A stretch of 11,306 bases of DNA from assembly GCA_964653715.1 (NCBI GenBank), contig CAZZGX010000005.1, positions 1-11,306 of the forward strand. Direction: 5' to 3'. This document shows positions 7,935 through 11,306 of the stretch, piece after piece. The notes beneath the pieces are model-generated. The model was given only the letters and a program-made list of their open reading frames with translations. It made no database searches and had not been told where the DNA came from. Within the stretch, counting starts at the first letter, position 1, and every line of letters starts with the position of its first letter. Position numbers and translations under genes: made by a program. The stretch is from CAZZGX01 sp964653715. Its GTDB lineage: Bacteria; Patescibacteriota; Minisyncoccia; Ryanbacterales; GWA2-47-10b.

Positions 7935-8372
7935 CTACTCGACTATAAACGTGCCCTTCATCCCGCGTTCGCGGTGATTCGCTACGCTACAGTAATATTC
8001 AAACGTCCCCGCCTTATCAGCAATGAAATCCACCGAGCTTTGACCTCCCGTATTTATCCGCTCGGTGCGGACGTTGTATTCATCGATCACAAGATCATGA
8101 AATCCATCGCTATCTGAAAAGTTGATGTGTACAGGGTCACCCTTTTTCACCGAAATTGCTGAAGGTGAAAAAGAAAAACTCTTACCTACGATATCAACCG
8201 TCTTGGTCGAAGATACTGGCGGCTCTGGGGGTGCCGTCTCTTGAGAAGACGGGGGTGGAGGATTGTTTATGATGCCCGTATTTTCCGGGGCATTGGCAGA
8301 ATTTTTAAAATACACAAACGCACTTACAATGATGAGAATGACAATGAATATGGAAATGAAAATTTTACTCAT
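7935..8372 (-). CDS. Membrane-anchored cupredoxin (type 1 copper site)
   Basis: 145 residues from the ATG at 8372. An upstream in-frame ATG at 8426 is rejected because it would put 18 non-hydrophobic residues in front of the export signal. A signal-anchor (about 3-22, IFISIFIVILIIVSAFVYF) leads into a proline/serine-rich linker (37-55) and then a cupredoxin fold (58-145). Putative copper ligands are H92 (DGFHDLV), C128, H133 and M138 (CSVANHRERGM), with the C-x4-H-x4-M spacing of plastocyanin/azurin-like blue copper proteins. It should sit on the outside of the membrane and carry electrons or bind copper. No redox partner is in the window, so the pathway is unknown. GGAGG lies 14 nt before the ATG, longer than usual; a GATACT sits 9 nt before it. 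Confidence 0.87.
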   Translation of the reverse strand: MSKIFISIFIVILIIVSAFVYFKNSANAPENTGIINNPPPPSSQETAPPEPPVSSTKTVDIVGKSFSFSPSAISVKKGDPVHINFSDSDGFHDLVIDEYNVRTERINTGGQSSVDFIADKAGTFEYYCSVANHRERGMKGTFIVE

Positions 8373-8423
8373 AGTATAAAAAGTATCCTCCGCCAAGAAC
8401 CGGAAGTCAAGTAATGTTATGCA

Positions 8424-8450
8424 CAAATAAAAAAGCGCCGCGGGGGCGCT
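8424..8450 (-). terminator. Intrinsic terminator of the NlpC/P60-like gene
   Basis: On the minus strand the stem AGCGCC / GGCGCT (8434-8450, loop of 5) is GC-rich and is followed by TTTTTTATTTG. It starts directly after the stop codon of the NlpC/P60-like gene at 8451. It is the clearest factor-independent terminator in the window and separates that gene from the cupredoxin gene. Confidence 0.9.
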
Positions 8451-8921
8451 CTATATTGCTAGTACCGTATGTTTAAAAATTTGTTTGACGGCTCTCTGAG
8501 CGCGGTTATCAGTTTCAGAAAGCCAGTTGTGTTTGATGGGAACACCTTTTATCCGACACGTACTGACGGCTTTCCCATCTCCGACATAAAAGCCGACATG
8601 CTCGTTTCCCCGCCGTTCTTCCCACACAAGGATACACCCCGGAGTCATATGGGAGGTGTCCACTCCATACCAGCCAGAATCTTGACTAAGAATATCCGAA
8701 AGAAAACTTGTAACTGTAGCGCGACGATCTTGACAGAGGCGCTTGCCATTATGCCTAAAAAGCAAGAGTATACTCGAGGTATAAAGAGCGCAACCAAATC
8801 TTCCTTTGTCTATAATATCTCTAACCCGAGGGCCATCTTCCCACAATGAGACTGAAAAAATCTTTGACTCAATCGAATTTTCAATCGTAATCAAAAGATT
8901 GCGACGCACAAGCTCTCTCAT
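8451..8921 (-). CDS. NlpC/P60-like (CHAP/amidase-type) cysteine hydrolase without signal peptide
   Basis: 156 residues. I chose the ATG at 8921 because GGAGG lies 6 nt upstream of it; the frame stays open to an ATG at 8969, but that start would make the ribosome site coding. The papain-like core is visible: the candidate nucleophile C44 in GRFGCALYTSSILLLF, then GCILVWEE (95-102, the usual GD-I-VFW strand), and the catalytic His H108 in EHVGFYVGDGKAVS (107-120). The third polar residue could be H131 in IKHNW. NlpC/P60 and CHAP enzymes cleave peptidoglycan peptides or amide bonds. Here there is no signal peptide, membrane helix or wall-binding domain, so secretion by an unusual route or a cytoplasmic role is possible. 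The gene is a single-gene unit with its own terminator. Family placement rests on motifs only. Confidence 0.75.
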   Translation of the reverse strand: MRELVRRNLLITIENSIESKIFSVSLWEDGPRVRDIIDKGRFGCALYTSSILLLFRHNGKRLCQDRRATVTSFLSDILSQDSGWYGVDTSHMTPGCILVWEERRGNEHVGFYVGDGKAVSTCRIKGVPIKHNWLSETDNRAQRAVKQIFKHTVLAI

Positions 8922-8925
8922 GAGA

Positions 8926-8957
8926 TCCCTCCAAAAAAAAACTCTATCACCAAGATA
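8926..8957 (-). promoter_or_regulatory. Promoter-like TGC-TATCTT and GGAGG ribosome site of the NlpC/P60-like gene
   Basis: On the minus strand TATCTT (8957-8952, preceded by TGC) lies about 30 nt before the ATG at 8921, and a strong GGAGGG follows 6 nt before the ATG. A short inverted repeat CTATC-ACCAA-GATAG (8944-8958) overlaps the -10-like hexamer and could be an operator or chance. This gene has a conventional leader, unlike its neighbours. Confidence 0.4.
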
Positions 8958-8984
8958 GCACGCCAGCACTAAAAATGCTACTTT

Positions 8985-9413
8985 TTATTTTCCGGTCGTT
9001 CCGAAGCCACCACGATCGGGCGCTTCGAGGCTTTCAACCTCCTCCCATTCGATGCGATCGGAACGGAGAAAAATTCCCTGCACAATGCGTTCACCTCGCT
9101 CGACCGTGACCGGCGCCTTTGTATAGTTATAGACAAGCGCCTTATATTCATCCCCCGATCCAGAAAAATCACGGTCGCCAATGCCAATGCCGTTTGCGAT
9201 CATAATCCCCCGCTTCGGAGTGGAAGAACGTGATGCCAAAAGGAGCATATGCCCTTCGGGCGGCTCAAGCGCAACATTCAACGGAATCAGTGCCAGCGCA
9301 AACGATTCAACCGTGACAGTTTCCCTGCAGTAAAAATCAAAACCGGCCGCTCCCGCGCTATGGTATTCAGGGAGCGGCAACGATTTGTCGATTCTGCGAA
9401 TGCGTACTTTCAT
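8985..9413 (-). CDS. dut: Deoxyuridine 5'-triphosphate nucleotidohydrolase (dUTPase)
   Basis: 142 residues, normal for a trimeric dUTPase. All five motifs are present in order: motif 1 AGAAGFDFY (20-28), motif 2 SRSSTPKRG (61-69), motif 3 NGIGIGDRDFSG (74-85) with catalytic D80, motif 4 RGERIVQ (106-112), and motif 5 RGGFGTTG (134-141). The enzyme converts dUTP to dUMP and pyrophosphate, keeping uracil out of DNA and feeding dTMP synthesis. In motif 3 the usual tyrosine stacking on deoxyribose is F83, the residue before D80 is glycine instead of isoleucine, and a small insertion (SGSGDEY) follows. The core looks intact. The ATG lies 3 bp after the stop of the HAD phosphatase, so the two are co-transcribed; no good Shine-Dalgarno precedes it, suggesting translational coupling. 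Confidence 0.93.
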   Translation of the reverse strand: MKVRIRRIDKSLPLPEYHSAGAAGFDFYCRETVTVESFALALIPLNVALEPPEGHMLLLASRSSTPKRGIMIANGIGIGDRDFSGSGDEYKALVYNYTKAPVTVERGERIVQGIFLRSDRIEWEEVESLEAPDRGGFGTTGK

Positions 9414-9416
9414 GCG

Positions 9417-10079
9417 CTATCTGTTCAAAACTTCGGAAAACCGAAGAATAGGCCAGCGACGCCGCTTTGCAAATGTCCGCAAACGGAAATCCGGATTAAC
9501 TGCGATCGGGTTACTCACGATTTCAAGAAGCGGGACATCTTGATATTGATCGGTATAGGCATAAATGGCCGTGGGGTTGCGCCGGGCGCGCCATGCCTCT
9601 ACAATTTTGTGTTTGTTCCCGCCGACAACATCGCCATCGATATCTCCCGTGTAGACGCCTTCGCGAGTCCGAAGGCGCGTAGCGATAACCTCCGAAAGTC
9701 CGAGAAATATTCCCACGCGCTCGACGAATGGCTCAAAAGAACTCGAGAGAAGAATCACATCGTGCCCGTTTTTTTGGTGTTCTTTGATGCACTCGACTCC
9801 TTCGCGATAGATTTTTTTATGAATGCGTTTTTTAAAAATCGCATCGAGCGCCGTGTTCATTTTTTCGCGCGAGATGCCCGCGAGCTCTCGAGCGCCTTTT
9901 TTTGCAATGACATGAAGGTCGCTATAGGCGCCGACTTTCCAAAGCACGTACCAAAAACCCGCGCGCAAAAGCAAAACACCCGAAGCAAGGCGCATTTTGT
10001 ACAACTCCCAGATGATCATCGAATTGATATTGCCTTTTATCAGCGTGCCGTCAACATCAAAAAAAACAACTGACTTCAT
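9417..10079 (-). CDS. HAD-IB family phosphatase (phosphoserine phosphatase-like)
   Basis: 220 residues. The start at 10079 places motif I right at the N-terminus (VVFFDVDGTL, nucleophile D8, acid D10). The cap region follows (about 17-95). Motif II is LLSSSF (110-115), motif III lysine K156 or K158 in GGNKHKIVEAW, and motif IV YTDQYQDVPLLE with D177 and D181. The ending NPDFRLRTFAKRRRWPIL is typical of HAD-IB proteins that hydrolyse phosphomonoesters. The physiological substrate cannot be named; phosphoserine or a lipid/sugar phosphate is possible. The frame stays open upstream through the antisense of the tRNA gene to 10316, but that extension would translate tRNA and repeat sequence and is rejected. 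It is first in a two-gene unit with dut, 3 bp away. Confidence 0.88.
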   Translation of the reverse strand: MKSVVFFDVDGTLIKGNINSMIIWELYKMRLASGVLLLRAGFWYVLWKVGAYSDLHVIAKKGARELAGISREKMNTALDAIFKKRIHKKIYREGVECIKEHQKNGHDVILLSSSFEPFVERVGIFLGLSEVIATRLRTREGVYTGDIDGDVVGGNKHKIVEAWRARRNPTAIYAYTDQYQDVPLLEIVSNPIAVNPDFRLRTFAKRRRWPILRFSEVLNR

Positions 10080-10086
10080 GGTCTCC

Positions 10087-10092
10087 AGTCTA
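10087..10092 (-). promoter_or_regulatory. -10-like TAGACT upstream of the HAD phosphatase
   Basis: On the minus strand TAGACT ends 7 nt before the ATG at 10079, with spacer GGAGACC. GGAG could act as a very close Shine-Dalgarno (3 nt away), but a transcript starting normally after this -10 would barely include it. It is divergent from the tRNA promoter. Confidence 0.4.
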
Positions 10093-10108
10093 CACGAAAA
10101 CGATTTTT

Positions 10109-10114
10109 TATGAT
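10109..10114 (+). promoter_or_regulatory. -10-like TATGAT upstream of tRNA-Ala
   Basis: TATGAT ends 14 nt before the mature 5' end of the tRNA, which leaves room for a short leader removed by RNase P. I see no clear -35. It lies in the 49-bp gap shared with the divergent HAD phosphatase gene. Confidence 0.4.
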
Positions 10115-10128
10115 AGGATTTTCTCTGC

Positions 10129-10199
10129 GGGCCTGTAGCATAATGGCAGTGCACCCGGTTTGCATCCGGGGTGTGGGAGTTCGATTCTCCCCAGGTCCA
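10129..10199 (+). tRNA. tRNA-Ala(UGC): tRNA-Ala (anticodon UGC)
   Basis: A complete 71-nt cloverleaf. The acceptor GGGCCTG pairs with CAGGTCC and contains the G3:U70 wobble pair that identifies alanine tRNAs. The D arm is GCAT/GTGC with loop AATGGCA. The anticodon arm is CCCGG/CCGGG with loop TTTGCAT, anticodon TGC at 10161-10163. The variable loop is GTGT, and the T arm is GGGAG/CTCCC with loop TTCGATT. The discriminator is A at 10199. CCA is not encoded (the next bases are TAA), so it must be added by a nucleotidyltransferase. The 17 nt spanning the 3' end recur 103 bp downstream. Confidence 0.96.
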
Positions 10200-10204
10200 T
10201 AAAT
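10188..10204 (+). repeat. Direct repeat, copy 1 (tRNA-Ala 3' end)
   Basis: TCCCCAGGTCCATAAAT, covering the last 12 nt of the tRNA plus 5 nt of flank. An exact copy occurs at 10291-10307. The preceding five bases GATTC are also shared with the downstream copy, but there they are separated by the 20-bp palindrome. The layout resembles an att duplication at a tRNA 3' end, though the bracketed segment is far too small to encode an integrase. Confidence 0.9.
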
Positions 10205-10219
10205 TAAAAAATCGAACTC

Positions 10220-10241
10220 CGGAGCTCACTTGAGAGCTCCG
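10220..10241. repeat. Hairpin-forming inverted repeat downstream of tRNA-Ala
   Basis: GGAGCTC (10221-10227) and GAGCTCC (10234-10240) form a perfect 7-bp stem with loop ACTTGA, extended to 8 bp by C10220-G10241. No T-run follows, so it is not a standard intrinsic terminator; it could be a processing signal or a transcript-stabilising structure. Just before it, 10210-10220 is the reverse complement of the tRNA T arm (10176-10186). Confidence 0.75.
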
Positions 10242-10270
10242 CGGGCGAGCTGAAAAAGCGAGCGAGATTC

Positions 10271-10290
10271 CCTGCCTGCCGGCAGGCAGG
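10271..10290. repeat. 20-bp perfect palindrome, known Parcubacteria-type dispersed repeat
   Basis: CCTGCCTGCCGGCAGGCAGG is identical to its reverse complement. I recall this sequence recurring in Parcubacteria genomes, where it produces spurious LPAGRQ-type peptides in over-called ORFs; the minus-strand read-through frame here shows LPAGRQG. It sits exactly between GATTC and TCCCCAGGTCCAT, splitting what would otherwise be a 22-bp copy of the tRNA 3' end. It occurs once in this window. Confidence 0.85.
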
Positions 10291-10307
10291 TCCCCAGGTC
10301 CATAAAT
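10291..10307 (+). repeat. Direct repeat, copy 2 of tRNA-Ala 3' end
   Basis: This is an exact copy of TCCCCAGGTCCATAAAT, offset by 103 bp from the tRNA copy. It follows the palindrome directly and has no tRNA body of its own, so it is not a functional tRNA. Confidence 0.9.
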
Positions 10308-10314
10308 AAATAAC

Positions 10315-10336
10315 AAAGAACAGCTAGCTGTTCTTT
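10315..10336. terminator. Palindromic, probably bidirectional terminator between tRNA-Ala and the DUF5671-type gene
   Basis: AAAGAACAGCT and AGCTGTTCTTT form a perfect 22-bp palindrome. The plus strand continues ATTTACAATAGTTTTTT; the minus strand continues GTTATTTATTTATGG. Both downstream sides are T-rich but interrupted, so termination may be moderate. It starts 2 bp after the stop codon of the minus-strand gene at 10339 and is the first symmetric T-rich-flanked hairpin past the tRNA, so it plausibly serves both converging units. Confidence 0.7.
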
Positions 10337-10338
10337 AT

Positions 10339-11286
10339 TTACAATAGTTTTTTAAAGGGTGGGAATCGGTCGGGATCGATCGTTCGTGAAAAACACGTTC
10401 TTTGGGCATCGTGTTGCCAGTTATCAGAAAACCCATAATACGGCGCTGGGATTGGCTTAGTAGCCGCCGAAGTAGATTCGTCCTTGCTTGACGTTTTAAA
10501 AGTTGCACAAAGCTCGAAGGATATGCCTCCGGTTACGCGATATTCATAAGATGCTCCTGTTTCGGGATCATTTGGCGGAGTAAATCCGCGAAGTTCGTCT
10601 TTCAAATTTTCAAGCGAGCCGGGAAGTGCTTCTTTTGCCTGCCAATACTGCACGATCTCTGATTGCAGTGTTTGTAAATCATTTACGCGCTGATCATCAA
10701 ATCGCACCAACCGCTGTGATTGCGGCGAGCCCGCGATGATAAATCCCGTGATAATGATTATGGTGGAAATTGTGAGCACCCCCCAAACAAACAGTTTCAT
10801 TGTTGGATGGCGCATTGCCGAAATAGTACTGCGCAAATTCCACGCGTAGTACGCAAACACCGAAGCCGCGATCGCGAGTATTGAGACTACTTTGAGCAAA
10901 AATCGAACCGTGAGCTCCCCTTGCAAAAAACTATAGAGAAGAGACACGACATCGATGACGATGGCGATTACCGTCAAAAAAAGAGTGAAGTACAAAAGCC
11001 ATTTTCGCGTTTTGAGCTCGCGCTTTGGCGGGTGTGTTTCTATATCTTTTTGAAGATATGAAGAAAGCCATACATAAAGTGGCAAAATGACGACAAACAT
11101 GGCAAGCGGCCAGCGAAGGCCTTCTCGCGCGTATCGGCCAATGTCTCCCGAGAGCGGATCGGGAAAGTAGATATTGATAAAACCAAAAAGGAGCTGGGCT
11201 ACGGTGATAACGGACGTGTAGAGAAAAATGATTGCCAAAAGATGCGTAAAAACATCTCGCGGCCCGGTTTTGTTGGTATCATCCAT
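10339..11286 (-). CDS. DUF5671-type multi-pass membrane protein with extracytoplasmic C-terminal domain
   Basis: 315 residues. Five hydrophobic segments are visible (about 13-40, 57-78, 95-120, 128-150 and 164-186); the first four match the layout of DUF5671 membrane domains often found in CPR bacteria. Residues 187-315 form a soluble domain, probably outside the membrane, starting RLVRFDDQRVNDLQTLQSEIVQYW and then LPGSL...PNDPETGASYEYRV (221-251). That stretch recalls the C-terminal part of type IV pilin/pseudopilin-like proteins. C260 and C298 could form a disulfide. Function is unknown; a sensory or envelope role is only a guess. The ATG at 11286 is preceded by GAGGATCC (possible Shine-Dalgarno GAGG, 4 nt away) and TAGTAT 8 nt upstream. 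It is a single-gene unit converging on tRNA-Ala. Confidence 0.82.
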   Translation of the reverse strand: MDDTNKTGPRDVFTHLLAIIFLYTSVITVAQLLFGFINIYFPDPLSGDIGRYAREGLRWPLAMFVVILPLYVWLSSYLQKDIETHPPKRELKTRKWLLYFTLFLTVIAIVIDVVSLLYSFLQGELTVRFLLKVVSILAIAASVFAYYAWNLRSTISAMRHPTMKLFVWGVLTISTIIIITGFIIAGSPQSQRLVRFDDQRVNDLQTLQSEIVQYWQAKEALPGSLENLKDELRGFTPPNDPETGASYEYRVTGGISFELCATFKTSSKDESTSAATKPIPAPYYGFSDNWQHDAQRTCFSRTIDPDRFPPFKKLL

Positions 11287-11294
11287 GGATCCTC

Positions 11295-11300
11295 ATACTA
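11295..11300 (-). promoter_or_regulatory. -10-like TAGTAT upstream of the DUF5671-type gene
   Basis: On the minus strand TAGTAT ends 8 nt before the ATG at 11286; the spacer is GAGGATCC. Only six more bases remain to the window edge, so no -35 region can be judged. Confidence 0.35.
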
Positions 11301-11306
11301 CCATGA

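Noticed and set aside
8960..8984. A possible terminator after dut (AGCATTTTTAGTGCT on the minus strand)
   Set aside because: The stem is only 4 bp and is followed by GGCGTGC, not a T-run.
9249..10073. A 274-residue plus-strand open frame
   Set aside because: It lies antisense to dut and the HAD phosphatase, both with complete motifs. Its product has no recognisable domain and an arginine/lysine-rich shadow composition.
10188..10307. A true integrative element with attL/attR at tRNA-Ala
   Set aside because: The repeats fit the pattern but bracket only about 100 bp, with no integrase or other gene. Reported as a duplication with palindrome insertion instead.
10080..10316. An N-terminal extension of the HAD phosphatase reading through the tRNA antisense
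   Set aside because: It would translate the reverse complement of a complete tRNA and of the palindromic repeat, while the start at 10079 puts the catalytic DVDGT motif where the family has it.
1..11306. Alternative genetic code (TGA as glycine, as in Gracilibacteria/SR1)
   Set aside because: Several genes end in TGA at the expected family length with a downstream overlapping start, and no in-frame TGA was seen within conserved domains.
1..11306. CRISPR array, transposon or prophage
   Set aside because: No regularly spaced repeats, transposase, recombinase or phage structural motifs were seen on either strand.

Overview
The window looks like a chromosomal segment of an uncultivated candidate-phyla-radiation bacterium (Patescibacteria, probably Parcubacteria-like). 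The evidence is the gene mix (a membrane-anchored VirD4/DUF87-type ATPase, tandem GT39 membrane glycosyltransferases, a DUF5671-type membrane protein, a short FtsQ-type protein behind serS), tight packing with ATGA overlaps, and a 20-bp palindrome (CCTGCCTGCCGGCAGGCAGG) that I recall as common in Parcubacteria genomes. Genes end in TGA as well as TAA and TAG, and no internal TGA was seen in the reading frames, so the standard bacterial code applies, not the TGA-Gly code of Gracilibacteria/SR1. The lineage is inferred from memory of families, not from a search.

Layout. 1-2402 (minus): a small coiled-coil/proline-rich protein, then a large type IV coupling-protein-like ATPase that runs off the left edge. 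2451-5821 (plus, divergent): two GT39-family polytopic glycosyltransferases overlapping by 4 bp. They end exactly against the next, convergent unit. 5822-8372 (minus): serS and an FtsQ-type division protein overlapping by 4 bp, preceded by a membrane-anchored cupredoxin. 8424-8450 is a strong intrinsic terminator for the next minus gene, an NlpC/P60-like cysteine hydrolase (8451-8921). 8985-10079 (minus): a HAD-IB phosphatase and a dUTPase 3 bp apart. 10129-10199 (plus): tRNA-Ala(UGC), followed by a compact structured non-coding patch. 10339-11286 (minus): a DUF5671-type membrane protein whose end shares a palindromic terminator with the tRNA side.

Most of the content is housekeeping or cell envelope: translation (serS, tRNA-Ala), nucleotide hygiene (dut), division (FtsQ-type) and surface glycosylation (GT39 pair). 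I see no CRISPR array, transposase, prophage or defence cluster. The two most unusual signals are non-coding. (1) Downstream of tRNA-Ala, the 3' end of the tRNA is repeated 103 bp later, and that second copy is split by the 20-bp palindrome. (2) Most first genes of transcription units carry a -10-like hexamer only 6-8 nt before the ATG with no well-spaced Shine-Dalgarno, which suggests leaderless or near-leaderless mRNAs.
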